NCBI RefSeq assembly: GCF_000621505.1
Contig: NZ_JHYD01000040.1
Span: 1 to 64,000 of the forward strand
Source: Ruminiclostridium cellobioparum DSM 1351 = ATCC 15832
GTDB taxonomy: Bacteria > Bacillota > Clostridia > Acetivibrionales > DSM-1351
Reading direction: 5' to 3'
Length of the DNA stretch: 64,000 nucleotides
Part shown: piece by piece, positions 9,976 to 18,827 of the stretch
Layout of the letters: the number at the start of each line of letters is the position of its first letter
Position numbering within the stretch: the stretch's first letter is position 1
Translations under genes and position numbers: made by a program
The notes under the pieces: generated by a model
What the model was told of the DNA's origin: nothing
Databases searched by the model: none
Seen by the model: only the letters and a program-made list of their open reading frames with translations

Positions 9976-11595
9976 GTGTCAAATAGAATCCTGGTTGTAG
10001 ATGATGAACCGATTCACAGGGACGGACTTATAGCAATGATTGGAAAACTCAGGCCTGCTGCCGAAATAATTCCGGCAAACAACGGCAGGGAGGCATTGGA
10101 TATTGTAAACGGCAGGGATATAGATATAACCATTACAGATATAAGAATGCCGGTCAAGGATGGGTTGTCCTTCCTTGAGGAGATTCACGGCAATATATTA
10201 TCCAAAATGCAAGTGATCATGCTGAGCGGATATGCGGACTTTGAATATGCGCACAGGGCCATCAGCCTTGGAGCTTTTGACTATATACTCAAGCCTGTTA
10301 ATGAAGCAAAGGTTGATGAATTGTTAACCAGGGCCGAAAAGAAAATTGATGAAGCCAAAAGAGCTGAAGAGGAGAGCAAGCTCTATAGCATTTCATTTCC
10401 GGTTTATCTGGAATACCAGTTGAATAAATATGTAAAGGGCCGTTTGAAAAAAGCCGAATGCCAGGAGCTTCTGGAATTATTCGAGCAATATAAAACTGGC
10501 TTTGTCATAACGACAAAAATAAAAAACTACAGCCGTTTCAACAGTGACGAAACAGATTCCTGCAGAGCCGACATTAAATATCTCTTAAAGACCGCTTTGG
10601 ACCCGGTTTTCCATTCCATATCGTTTTTTGACCAGGACAATGAGAATATTATGGTTACTATTTTGACAAAGGAAGACAGAACCGTCTCAAATAGAATTGA
10701 GGATATGTTGATTTCCAACCTATTGGACCTATTGGAGCCTTTTGCCCGACAGCTGAAAGAACAATTCAGTTTAGACATAACAATAGGAATAGGCAGCAGG
10801 TTCAATATTGATTCACAGAGCATAATAAACTCATATATGGATTCCGTAAAGACGGTAAATTACGCTTTTTTCTTTGAAAATTCCACAATACTGGCTTCGG
10901 GGCAGATTGAGCCTGTGCGGTTCTCAAACGCCTTTGGCAAATATGTTGAAGAGAACGAAATGTACGATGCAATAAAGAAAATCGATTACATGACGGCGTC
11001 GGCCGCCCTTGGGAATATTCTGAAAAGATTTACCCGGGAGCAGTTTGCCGATCCCGAAAGTCTCAAGGAAATAGTAGTTTTTATTTTATATAATTCCTCC
11101 AGATTATGTCAAAGTTTTATAAGAGAGGATGAATATAGTTTATTAATCAATTCAATAAAGGAAGACATACATAGAGTACAGAGCTTTACCGGGCTGCAGG
11201 CACTGGCCGATGATTATTTGAAAAAAATTGTTGACATAATGGGTTCCAACAAAGCTTTGAGGTACGAAAAAATATTTGTTGACTGTAAGGAATATATTAA
11301 TAAGCATTACATGGAGGATTTGAAATTGGATGATCTGGCTGATAAATTTAATTTCAATTCAAATTATTTCAGCACCTTGTTTAAAAATTATTCCAATATG
11401 AATCTGTCGGAATATATTTTCAGCGTCCGTATGAAAAAAGCAAAGGAGTATCTGAAAAATAACAGGCTGAAGATATATGAAATATCAGAAAAGATAGGAT
11501 ACAAGGATGTGAAATACTTTATAAGGGTCTTTAAGAAAACATATGGAATGTCTCCGGATGAGTTCAGAAAATTCGTTGCAAACAAATTGCTGTAG
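9976..11595 (+). CDS. YesN-type response regulator (REC plus AraC DNA-binding domain)
   Basis: 539 residues: a receiver domain (about 1-120) with acid pocket Asp9/Asp10, phospho-acceptor Asp55 in ITITDIRMP and the Lys-Pro of YILKPVNE; a middle region of about 280 residues typical of YesN proteins; and a C-terminal AraC-type DNA-binding domain ending GMSPDEFRKF. A TTG at 9967 abuts the GGAGG; the GTG at 9976, nine bases after it, is the sensible start. It pairs with the kinase that follows after 42 bases and probably activates the downstream sugar-binding lipoprotein operon. Confidence 0.88.
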   Translation: MSNRILVVDDEPIHRDGLIAMIGKLRPAAEIIPANNGREALDIVNGRDIDITITDIRMPVKDGLSFLEEIHGNILSKMQVIMLSGYADFEYAHRAISLGAFDYILKPVNEAKVDELLTRAEKKIDEAKRAEEESKLYSISFPVYLEYQLNKYVKGRLKKAECQELLELFEQYKTGFVITTKIKNYSRFNSDETDSCRADIKYLLKTALDPVFHSISFFDQDNENIMVTILTKEDRTVSNRIEDMLISNLLDLLEPFARQLKEQFSLDITIGIGSRFNIDSQSIINSYMDSVKTVNYAFFFENSTILASGQIEPVRFSNAFGKYVEENEMYDAIKKIDYMTASAALGNILKRFTREQFADPESLKEIVVFILYNSSRLCQSFIREDEYSLLINSIKEDIHRVQSFTGLQALADDYLKKIVDIMGSNKALRYEKIFVDCKEYINKHYMEDLKLDDLADKFNFNSNYFSTLFKNYSNMNLSEYIFSVRMKKAKEYLKNNRLKIYEISEKIGYKDVKYFIRVFKKTYGMSPDEFRKFVANKLL

Positions 11596-11637
11596 ATACA
11601 GGTGAACTTTGATATCTAACCTTGGAGAAGCAAGCTT

Positions 11638-13428
11638 ATGAAAAATATAATATTCAGAATCAAAAGTATTAAATTCAAAACGAAATTGATTATTTCATAT
11701 ATACTGCTTTTGACTATCAGCGTACTTGTTTTTGAGGTACACTACTATACCTCAAGTCTTAATTTCACCTCGGAGCTTACGACAAAAAATACATATGAAA
11801 TCATTAAAAGCAAAAACAACATATTGGATATCAAGTTATCAAAAATAGAGGAGAACAGCCTGGCTTTAATAAGAAACAGTGAACTTTTTGAGATATTCAA
11901 TGACATAAACACGAATAAAAGCAATGTACTGTCCATGGACAGAAAGGTAACCCGGATAATCAATGATAATTTTTCTCTTATTAACTATGTATACGGCGCT
12001 CAAATAGCTACCTCCTATTTTATTTTCGGAAATAATTTTACAATGCTGGATGGGGAAAGTTATGTAAAGTCAAAATTGTACAGGGATACCGTGAATTTAA
12101 ACGGTAAGATGAACTGGGAACCCACATATAACTATTTGTCAATGTTTGGACATGATGAGCTGAAGGAATTTGACTTTGAGGTTCAAAATGTTTTCTCCGC
12201 GTCCAGAGTCATAAATAGTTTTTATATAGATGAGAGCCTGTTGAAGGTACTTGATGACAGCGTTGAAAAACCCATCCTTACCATTTATTTTAAAGAGGAT
12301 TTTATAGACGAAATCTTCCGGGACTCCATACCCATAAAGGGAGCTAAATACTATATCATTGACAGCAGGGGAAACATAGTGTCGGATAACGATAAGGAAC
12401 TGATCGGAAGCACATATGAACCGGAGTGGCTGGATGAGGTATTTGCGAAGAAAACCGGGACCATGAATATCAATAATACCCTTATATGTTTCGATCAATC
12501 GACAGTGACCGACTGGATGACTGTTGCGGAAATACCTACGGCCGAAATAGCAAGTACTTTTGTACCGTCGATTGTCTACTCCATAATTACGTTGTCAACT
12601 ATTTTTATCATTACGGCCATAGTTCTCTCTCTGGTAATTTCCGCCATGATAACAAGACCCATCAACAGGCTGACAAAGGCTATGAAAAATATGGCCAAAG
12701 GTGATTTCAGAGGTATAGTACCAATTGACTCGGCAGACGAATTTGGTTATCTGGTTCTCAAATTCAATGAAATGAGGGAACAGATAGAGAATTTGATTGA
12801 AGAGAACTACGCTGTGAAAATCAGAGAGAAGGAAACTCAGATAATGGCTCTTAACCTGCAGCTGAACCCGCACTTCCTCTATAATACGCTGAATATAATC
12901 AATTGGATGGCCATTAAGGAAGGGAACGATAAAATAAGCGATATCATAATGAATTTATGCCATATGCTGGTCTACACCGTTAAAAACAAACAGGACATGG
13001 TAAGTTTCAAGGATGATCTGCACTGGCTGCAATGCTATGTTTTTATAATGTCAGCCAGGTATACCGACAAATTTTCGGTGGAATACAATATTGCTGAGGA
13101 GTTGAACCTTACAAAGGTTCCCAAGCTGTTTCTGCAGCCCTTTGTGGAGAATGCAATCATACATGGATTTGAAGATATTGTGCAGGGTGGAAGAATTAAA
13201 ATAGAGGGATTGTCGAAAGACGGCATAAGCTGCTTCAGGGTAATTGACAACGGAAAAGGTATGAGTACCGATACTGTGAGTTATGCCGGCCAAAGAACTT
13301 CCGATTCAATAGGTATTTCAAATGTTGATCAGAGGATAAAGCTGCTGTTTGGAAGTGAGTACGGGGTGAATATCACATCTGTCATAGGGAGCGGAACACA
13401 GGTTGAGATCACACTGCCGTTAATTTAA
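11638..13428 (+). CDS. YesM-type sensor histidine kinase
   Basis: 596 residues: a membrane segment at about 15-35, an extracytoplasmic sensor region of some 270 residues (probably a double-Cache fold), a second membrane segment at about 311-335, a HAMP linker, the His_kinase motif LQLNPHFLYNTLNIINWM with phospho-acceptor His412, and an ATP-binding domain with LFLQPFVENAIIHGF. This architecture belongs to the LytS/YesM family, whose members usually sense sugars or partner binding proteins. It is co-directional with its response regulator and ends at an intrinsic terminator. Confidence 0.88.
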   Translation: MKNIIFRIKSIKFKTKLIISYILLLTISVLVFEVHYYTSSLNFTSELTTKNTYEIIKSKNNILDIKLSKIEENSLALIRNSELFEIFNDINTNKSNVLSMDRKVTRIINDNFSLINYVYGAQIATSYFIFGNNFTMLDGESYVKSKLYRDTVNLNGKMNWEPTYNYLSMFGHDELKEFDFEVQNVFSASRVINSFYIDESLLKVLDDSVEKPILTIYFKEDFIDEIFRDSIPIKGAKYYIIDSRGNIVSDNDKELIGSTYEPEWLDEVFAKKTGTMNINNTLICFDQSTVTDWMTVAEIPTAEIASTFVPSIVYSIITLSTIFIITAIVLSLVISAMITRPINRLTKAMKNMAKGDFRGIVPIDSADEFGYLVLKFNEMREQIENLIEENYAVKIREKETQIMALNLQLNPHFLYNTLNIINWMAIKEGNDKISDIIMNLCHMLVYTVKNKQDMVSFKDDLHWLQCYVFIMSARYTDKFSVEYNIAEELNLTKVPKLFLQPFVENAIIHGFEDIVQGGRIKIEGLSKDGISCFRVIDNGKGMSTDTVSYAGQRTSDSIGISNVDQRIKLLFGSEYGVNITSVIGSGTQVEITLPLI

Positions 13429-13463
13429 CGAAATGTGCTGATTAAATTAAATCTTTGAGATAG

Positions 13464-13507
13464 AATCCACCATTCGGTAAATGTTAGAATTCTATGGTGG
13501 ATTTTTT
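13464..13507 (+). terminator. Intrinsic terminator after the kinase gene
   Basis: AATCCACCAT (13464-13473) pairs with ATGGTGGATT (13494-13503), followed by a run of T. It separates the regulator transcript from the binding-protein operon. Confidence 0.8.
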
Positions 13508-13566
13508 GCAGCTATAATAAAAATGTCATCGATGATCAGATTATTAATAATTTGGAGGGACATTCA

Positions 13567-14997
13567 ATGAAAAATTATTCTAAAATAACAGCAGTCATTT
13601 TAACAAGCCTGATGTTAGCGACTGCTCTGTTTGGCTGCGGAAACAGTTCGGATACCGTTAGCAGTGACACCACGTCGGGCGGCACCGCATCAGAGGTGTC
13701 TTCGGGTACTCAGCAGGCTCAGAAGAAAGAACCCAAGGAACCTGTGGAAATTGTCTATACCTGCTGGGGTTCGGCTACCGAAAAGAAAGCCACCGAAGCC
13801 ACCATTGCAAAATTTGAGCAGGAAAACAGCTGGATCAAAGTAAAAACAATGGTTATACCCAATGCCAACTATGACACCAAAATAACCACAATGGTTGCGG
13901 CTAATGAACCCCTTGATATCTCACAGCTGGAATCGGCCACCATAGCATATCCTCTTGCCGAGCAGGGGAAACTGATGAATTTGAAAACAATAGCCGAAAA
14001 TTCTGAAACACCGTTGTCCGATTTCGTACCCGAGGATTTATTCTATCTCGATAAAGACACAATAATTGGAGTGGGAAACGGGCTTGAGGTTTTTAATCTT
14101 TTCTATAACAAGGACATGATACAGGCTGCGGGCGTAGAGACTCCTCCAACCGATCCCGGAAAGGCCTGGACCTGGGACCGGTTTGTGGAAACCGCTAAAA
14201 AGCTTACAGTGGACAAAAATGGTAAAAACGCTCTGGATCCGTCCTTTGACCCCAAAAAGATCGTCCAGTACGGTATATCCTTTCCTAAATGGTGGGGGCT
14301 GTGGGGTAACTTTATCTATTCAAATGGAGGGGATTACGTAACGCAGGACGGCAAGTTCGGGCTGAGCCAGCCGGAGGCCGTGGAAGCACTTCAAAAACTG
14401 GCGGATTTGATCAATGTTCACCATGTGGCTCCGACTCCTACTGCCGAGAAGGGACTGCCGGGGACTGAAATTGCCCTTCAGACAAAAAAAGTGGCAATGG
14501 CAATAGATGGCCAGTGGGTGCATCTGCCTATAGATTCCGCAAAATTTAACTTTGGCAGCGGAGTATTGCCGAAAATGAAGGAACTGAAAACTCAAGCTGT
14601 TACAGGGATGCTCTCCATTTATGCCAATACCAAAAATCCGGAAGCAAGCTGGAAGCTGGCAACCTATCTGGTTGACCCGGGACAGGATATTACACTTTAC
14701 AAAAACGGCAATCTGATGCCTGTTACAAAACCATGGCTTACCGAAAAGGATAAGCTGGACCAGTGGACCACCAATACTACCGCACGCCCCGACGGATATG
14801 TCCAGGGAATTGTAGGCATGCTTCTGAATTACAGTGTTCCAACTCCTACAGGTACGGTCAAAAATTTCAATAAAATAATAGATATTGTAAATCCCGCTCT
14901 TGACAAGGTATGGCTTGGACAGCAGACTGCCCAAGAGGCAATGAAGGCCGCAGAGACCAAAGCCCAGCCGCTGGTGCAGGGTAAGAGAGAACGCTGA
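13567..14997 (+). CDS. ABC transporter sugar-binding lipoprotein (system 1)
   Basis: A solute-binding protein of the family 1 (MalE-like) fold, 476 residues. The signal peptide ends in LFGC, with Cys24 as the lipidation site, followed by a Ser/Thr-rich linker; the mature protein is therefore tethered outside the membrane. The ATG at 13567 has GGAGG eight bases upstream; a TTG at 13552 overlaps that site and is rejected. It is clearly paralogous to the binding protein at 22380 (shared AWTWDxFV and K-N-G-K segments). The ligand is probably an oligosaccharide but cannot be read from the sequence. A hairpin separates it from the permease genes. Confidence 0.88.
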   Translation: MKNYSKITAVILTSLMLATALFGCGNSSDTVSSDTTSGGTASEVSSGTQQAQKKEPKEPVEIVYTCWGSATEKKATEATIAKFEQENSWIKVKTMVIPNANYDTKITTMVAANEPLDISQLESATIAYPLAEQGKLMNLKTIAENSETPLSDFVPEDLFYLDKDTIIGVGNGLEVFNLFYNKDMIQAAGVETPPTDPGKAWTWDRFVETAKKLTVDKNGKNALDPSFDPKKIVQYGISFPKWWGLWGNFIYSNGGDYVTQDGKFGLSQPEAVEALQKLADLINVHHVAPTPTAEKGLPGTEIALQTKKVAMAIDGQWVHLPIDSAKFNFGSGVLPKMKELKTQAVTGMLSIYANTKNPEASWKLATYLVDPGQDITLYKNGNLMPVTKPWLTEKDKLDQWTTNTTARPDGYVQGIVGMLLNYSVPTPTGTVKNFNKIIDIVNPALDKVWLGQQTAQEAMKAAETKAQPLVQGKRER

Positions 14998-15025
14998 TAT
15001 AAGGTGATATAAATAGTGAGATTTA

Positions 15026-15068
15026 TTGAGCAAATGGCCGGTTAGCATGTCTATCGGTCATTGCTCAA
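15026..15068 (+). promoter_or_regulatory. Intercistronic hairpin between binding-protein and permease genes (system 1)
   Basis: TTGAGCAAATGGCCG pairs with CGGTCATTGCTCAA around a 14-base loop, with one bulge and one wobble. There is no T-run. Such hairpins can protect the upstream mRNA or cause partial termination, raising binding protein over permease; the matching position in system 2 has one too. Confidence 0.6.
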
Positions 15069-15089
15069 CTAATTTAGGAGAATATTACA

Positions 15090-16013
15090 ATGACGACAGA
15101 CTATGAAACCCATATTAAATCCGGAAGAAGGATAAAAAGTGACGCTATACATGGAATATTGTTTACCGCTCCTGCAATAACAGGATTTATTGCCTTAACC
15201 TTGATACCTATGATCGTAAGCCTGTTTCTCAGCTTCACCGATTACAGCGGCTTCAACATGCCCAAATTTACAGGCCTGGCAAATTATCAAAAGATGTTTT
15301 CGGGAGAGGATCTGTTTTTCTATAAATCCTTAAAGGCGACGGCATATTATACATTGCTCAGTGTACCTGCATCCATCATATTCTCATTCGCTATTGCGCT
15401 GTTATTGAATAGCGATATAAAGTTCAGAGCATTCTTCAGAACGGTATTTTACATACCGACTATCGTACCGGCGGTAGCAACGGCAGTAATATGGCTGTGG
15501 ATATTAAATCCCGATTTCGGACTGGTCAACACCCTTTTAATGAAATTGGGGCTTCCGGTAAGCTCATGGCTCTTTGATGAAAAAAGTGTAATTCCCACAA
15601 TAGTACTTATCGGACTCTGGGGTACCGGAGGAACTATGGTGATATTTCTTGCAGGGCTCCAGGACATACCGAAGCATTATTACGAAGCTATTGATGTCGA
15701 TGGGGGAAATTCATTTCATAAGTTATTCAACATTACCATACCGTTAATGACCCCAACAATTTTTTTTAATGCCATTATGGCCATTATAGGCTCATTCCAG
15801 ATTTTTACGCAGGCATACATAATGACTAACGGCGGACCAAATGATGCAAGTTTATTCTTTGTATTTTACTTGTACCGTGAGGCGTTTCAAAGATCCAATA
15901 TGGGATATGCATCTGCCCTTGCATGGATTCTGTTTATTATAATTGTTGTATTTTCAGCCATTATTTTAAAAACACAAAACAAGTGGGTATATTATGAGGG
16001 GGAGAAAGCCTGA
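15090..16013 (+). CDS. ABC sugar transporter permease, MalF type (system 1)
   Basis: A 307-residue inner-membrane permease with six predicted membrane segments (first at about 24-48). The cytoplasmic EAA loop reads EAIDVDGGNSFHKLFNITIP (residues 203-222), the site where the ATPase docks. AGGAG precedes the ATG. It is followed after two bases by the second permease. No ATP-binding subunit is encoded nearby, so the transporter must borrow a shared MsmX-like ATPase from elsewhere, as is common for this family. Confidence 0.9.
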   Translation: MTTDYETHIKSGRRIKSDAIHGILFTAPAITGFIALTLIPMIVSLFLSFTDYSGFNMPKFTGLANYQKMFSGEDLFFYKSLKATAYYTLLSVPASIIFSFAIALLLNSDIKFRAFFRTVFYIPTIVPAVATAVIWLWILNPDFGLVNTLLMKLGLPVSSWLFDEKSVIPTIVLIGLWGTGGTMVIFLAGLQDIPKHYYEAIDVDGGNSFHKLFNITIPLMTPTIFFNAIMAIIGSFQIFTQAYIMTNGGPNDASLFFVFYLYREAFQRSNMGYASALAWILFIIIVVFSAIILKTQNKWVYYEGEKA

Positions 16014-16015
16014 AT

Positions 16016-16843
16016 ATGAAAAAGACTGTTGGAAATATTTCAGTATACATTATTTTATGCGGTTTGGGGATAACCTTCATACTGCCGCTGGTGTGGATGA
16101 TCAGAAGTTCATTTATGGACATTGCTCAGATTTTTATCCTGCCTCCCGAATGGATTCCAAATCCCTTCACACTGAATAATTATATTGAAGCTGCAACAAT
16201 GGCTCCGTTTGGATTATATGCGCTCAATACCGTAATAATTTTGGTGTTTGGCACATTTGGCACAATACTCACAGCTACAATGGCCGCCTTTGGATTCTCA
16301 AGACTGAAATGGAAGGGGCGGGATTTGGTTTTCAGTGTTATACTCAGCGGAATGATGCTGCCGGGCGTGGTTACACTGATACCCCAATTTATTGGCTGGA
16401 AGACACTGGGGTTCTATAACACGTTTGTTCCGCTGATTGTTCCAAGTTTTCTGGGAGGAGGGGCTTTTAACATATTCCTGTTCAGGCAATTCTTTATGTC
16501 AATACCAGCCGAACTTGATGAAGCGGCTGTGATGGACGGTGCTTCATATGCAAGTATTTATTCCCGGATAATCCTTCCCCTGAGTAAATCGGCTATAGTA
16601 GTGGTTGCTATATTCTCATTCATGTTTCATTGGAATGATTTTTTTAATCCTCTGATATATTTGAGCGACGATACAAAGTACACACTTGCAATCGGCCTGC
16701 AGCAGCTGCAGGGGCAATATGTGTCGGCCTGGCATATAATAATGGCCGCTTCTACAATAGTGGTCCTGCCCTGCCTGGTGGTATTTATGTTTGGGCAGAA
16801 ATACATACTTGAAGGTATAGTGATGACGGGAATCAAATCCTGA
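16016..16843 (+). CDS. ABC sugar transporter permease, MalG type (system 1)
   Basis: A 275-residue permease partner with six predicted membrane segments and the EAA-loop sequence DEAAVMDGASYASIYSRIIL. It follows the MalF-type gene after two bases, so the heterodimer is probably co-translated. The GGGGGA ribosome binding site lies within the end of the previous gene. The C-terminal GQKYILEGIVMTGIKS is near-identical to the end of its system 2 counterpart, showing that the two cassettes are paralogous. Confidence 0.9.
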   Translation: MKKTVGNISVYIILCGLGITFILPLVWMIRSSFMDIAQIFILPPEWIPNPFTLNNYIEAATMAPFGLYALNTVIILVFGTFGTILTATMAAFGFSRLKWKGRDLVFSVILSGMMLPGVVTLIPQFIGWKTLGFYNTFVPLIVPSFLGGGAFNIFLFRQFFMSIPAELDEAAVMDGASYASIYSRIILPLSKSAIVVVAIFSFMFHWNDFFNPLIYLSDDTKYTLAIGLQQLQGQYVSAWHIIMAASTIVVLPCLVVFMFGQKYILEGIVMTGIKS

Positions 16844-16959
16844 GAAAATTTAACCGACGGCAATATATGAATTTAGATGTTACAGACTACCAGGTACAAG
16901 TGATTTTTTTATCTTTTCCTGATATAATTATCTTATATTTATATGGAGGAATATAATTC

Positions 16960-17121
16960 ATGCTGCTTGAGAATGGTTTGGAAAATTGCAACTGCAAAAA
17001 GAAAGCCTGTCCCCGCCATGGCAAATGTAAAGAGTGTGTGGAGTATCATACGGTCAATCCCAAATACCTGCCTTATTGCAAACGGGAAAAGACGGGTCTC
17101 ATAAAATTGTTCAAAAGCTAG
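16960..17121 (+). CDS. Small cysteine-rich protein (53 residues)
   Basis: Starts at an ATG nine bases after GGAGGA and encodes 53 residues with seven cysteines (positions 10, 12, 17, 23, 26, 40 plus flanking His), in ENCNCKKKACPRHGKC and a later PYCKR. The spacing suggests a small zinc or iron-sulfur binding knuckle. It is 41 bases upstream of the flavoprotein-like reductase, so the two are probably co-transcribed and may work together in redox chemistry. I do not recognise a named family with certainty. Confidence 0.65.
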   Translation: MLLENGLENCNCKKKACPRHGKCKECVEYHTVNPKYLPYCKREKTGLIKLFKS

Positions 17122-17162
17122 TATTAATTATATGTACTCAATTCAGGAAGGGGAAATTATGT

Positions 17163-17786
17163 ATGAAAGTATTGGCTATCAACGGAAGTCCGCATAAGAA
17201 CGGATGTACATATACAGCTATAAGGCTGATGGCCGAACAGCTTGAAAAGGAAGGCATTGAAGTCGAGATACTTCATGTGGGAAATCAGATCATCAGAGGC
17301 TGTACAGCCTGTAATTCCTGTTCAAGGTCTGCCGACAAAAAGTGTATTTTCAATGATGACATAGTAAATGAAGTTATCGAAAAAACAAAAGAGATAGATG
17401 GGATAATCATAGGTTCACCCGTTTATTATTCGGGCATTGCAGGAACGATGAAATCCTTCCTGGACAGATTGTTCTATTCGGGAGCACATCTGCAGTACAA
17501 GGTGGGAACGGCCCTGGTTTCATTAAGGCGTTCCGGCGGTGTGGATACCTTCCATCAGATGAACAACTACTTTAACCTTGCCAATGTTATAACAACACCT
17601 TCACATTACTGGAATGTGATCCACGGTTCAAATGCCGAGGAGGTAATGCAGGACCGGGAAGGCGTGCAAATCATGCAGACACTGGGTCAGAAAATGGCCT
17701 GGCTGATGAAATCCCTTGAATACAGCAGGGAGCATGTAGCACTGCCCCAGATAGAAAAGCGTGTTTGGACCAATTTTATACGATAG
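17163..17786 (+). CDS. NADPH-dependent FMN reductase / iron-sulfur flavoprotein family
   Basis: A 207-residue flavodoxin-fold protein. The N-terminal phosphate loop reads INGSPHKNGCTY; the compact cysteine motif GCTACNSC followed seven residues later by Cys (CX2CX2CX7C, about residues 47-61) matches the iron-sulfur flavoproteins of anaerobes and would hold a [4Fe-4S] cluster. GSPVYYSGIAG is the second FMN loop. The frame is open from 17034 but overlaps the small upstream gene; the ATG at 17163, which begins MKVLAINGSPH, is the family start. Electron partners are unknown. Confidence 0.85.
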   Translation: MKVLAINGSPHKNGCTYTAIRLMAEQLEKEGIEVEILHVGNQIIRGCTACNSCSRSADKKCIFNDDIVNEVIEKTKEIDGIIIGSPVYYSGIAGTMKSFLDRLFYSGAHLQYKVGTALVSLRRSGGVDTFHQMNNYFNLANVITTPSHYWNVIHGSNAEEVMQDREGVQIMQTLGQKMAWLMKSLEYSREHVALPQIEKRVWTNFIR

Positions 17787-17806
17787 AGGAAAATAGGAGC
17801 AAACAA

Positions 17807-17842
17807 TAAAGGCATTGCCGGAGTCCGGCAGTGCCTTTGCTC
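17807..17842. terminator. Strong hairpin terminator between convergent genes
   Basis: GGCATTGCCGG and CCGGCAGTGCC pair (one wobble) around a short loop, with AAA before and TTTGCT after. It lies between the plus-strand flavoprotein and the minus-strand zinc-ribbon gene and may serve both. Confidence 0.75.
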
Positions 17843-18234
17843 TAAGTCTTTTTAATAAATTCCAGCTTGCATTTGGGGCAGGTAATGCGTATCTTGCCTT
17901 TTCCTTTGGGAACCCGGACTTCCTGCTTGCAGCCGGGGCATTTAAAGTAGCTGTGGGTTTTATGGGCGCTTATTCTGCTGCGTTTCTTGTAAAACCAGCC
18001 TGCGACCGGATTCCACAGCTTTAAAAAAGCAGTGTTTTCCTTTCTCCTCATAATATGATTTTTAGAAAGCGCTCTGAACAGAAACACAAGGAAGGGAACA
18101 TAAACTAAATAATTCAATATGCCGACCGGAAAAATATAAAATATTATGGAGAGTAAAAAAGAAAGAAACAGCAGTCCCACCGACAGCTGATCAACTCCGT
18201 ACCTACCCAGCATAAACCTTCTGAACCAATTCAT
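17842..18234 (-). CDS. Membrane protein with C-terminal zinc ribbon
   Basis: 130 residues: two hydrophobic segments (about 18-36 and 40-57), a basic middle, and a C-terminal zinc ribbon CPGC-x16-CPKC (about 99-122). The ribbon resembles those in zinc-ribbon domain proteins with DUF-level annotation; a nucleic-acid or protein-binding role at the membrane is possible but unproven. GGAGG precedes the ATG. It is monocistronic. Confidence 0.7.
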   Translation of the reverse strand: MNWFRRFMLGRYGVDQLSVGLLFLSFLLSIIFYIFPVGILNYLVYVPFLVFLFRALSKNHIMRRKENTAFLKLWNPVAGWFYKKRSRISAHKTHSYFKCPGCKQEVRVPKGKGKIRITCPKCKLEFIKKT

Positions 18235-18440
18235 AAACCGCCCTCCGAAACTTAAGTATAGTATTTAAAGTATTTAAAAAAATTATTGAACCCGGTGTAA
18301 TTATACTCATTCAAACCAGCTATTAATACATTTTATTTAATTTTAGTTTTGCTGCAACAAAATTTCAAGACTACTTTAAAAAATTCATAATAAATTCATA
18401 GATATTGATATCAAGTATAATAACTTTAATAAGGTTTAAA
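18235..18440. other. AT-rich intergenic DNA, nothing recognised
   Basis: This stretch between the zinc-ribbon gene and the leader promoter is very AT-rich with runs of A and T. It presumably holds the promoter of the minus-strand gene. No open frame with a ribosome binding site and no strong hairpin is seen. Confidence 0.5.
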
Positions 18441-18443
18441 TTC

Positions 18444-18472
18444 TTGAATTTTATACCGAAGTATGTTAAAAT
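18444..18472 (+). promoter_or_regulatory. SigA-type promoter for the hydrogenase-maturation leader
   Basis: TTGAAT (18444-18449), a 17-base spacer and TAAAAT (18467-18472) form a good housekeeping promoter. Transcription would start near 18479, about 350 bases before the first gene. Confidence 0.65.
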
Positions 18473-18478
18473 ATTATC

Positions 18479-18742
18479 AATATAACGGATTGACTGATAC
18501 ACAAGCCATTCCGCCCATTCCAAGTTCAAAGCCAACAGGCTGAGAGCGAAGAATAATTATAATCAATCGTTCTGATTTGCATGAGGGTTAGTCCCGAATG
18601 GTAAGACGGTGCTATTAGACAGCTTCTTGAGGCGTTTTTCAGTGTGTGATTTCATATAAGGATCATGTGAAATTCTCAACGTTGCATGCCTGGAAGCAGG
18701 AATTGAAAGCAGCCCTGTGCCATTCCGGACACAGGTTTTTTT
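18479..18742 (+). ncRNA. Structured leader RNA (candidate riboswitch/attenuator or small RNA) upstream of the hyd genes
   Basis: About 265 bases of non-coding, comparatively GC-rich sequence run from the promoter to a terminator. Visible hairpins are GCC/GGC at 18531-18540, GGG/CCC at 18584-18594, ATTTCATAT/ATGTGAAAT around 18650-18673 and CCTG/CAGG at 18689-18700. GAATGG at 18596-18601 can pair with CCATTC at 18506-18511 or 18515-18520, or with CCATTC at 18720-18725 in the terminator loop, suggesting mutually exclusive folds. I checked TPP, cobalamin, SAM, lysine, glycine, T-box, FMN and molybdenum-cofactor signatures and found none complete. Regulatory function is inference. Confidence 0.55.
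18714..18742 (+). terminator. Intrinsic terminator (attenuator) within the leader
   Basis: CCTGTG (18714-18719) pairs with CACAGG (18730-18735), followed by seven T. It lies 85 bases before the first coding start, so transcription reaching the hyd genes must read through it or begin downstream. Confidence 0.65.
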
Positions 18743-18827
18743 GTTGTCCGCAGGCAAATGGCGTCAATCGGTACGAAAGGTTAATACTGTCATATTTTTG
18801 GTATTTGAACAAAAAGGAGGCATGTTT

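Noticed and set aside
9808-13507. Shared CCACCATT in the hairpins at 9.8 kb and 13.5 kb as one operator family
   Set aside because: The match is only eight bases, and the second is clearly a terminator with a T-run; probably chance.
18540-18552. THI-box-like CTGAGA in the hyd leader
   Set aside because: The remaining TPP riboswitch elements (paired 5' GGGG and 3' ACCTGA regions) are absent, and the downstream genes are not thiamine genes.
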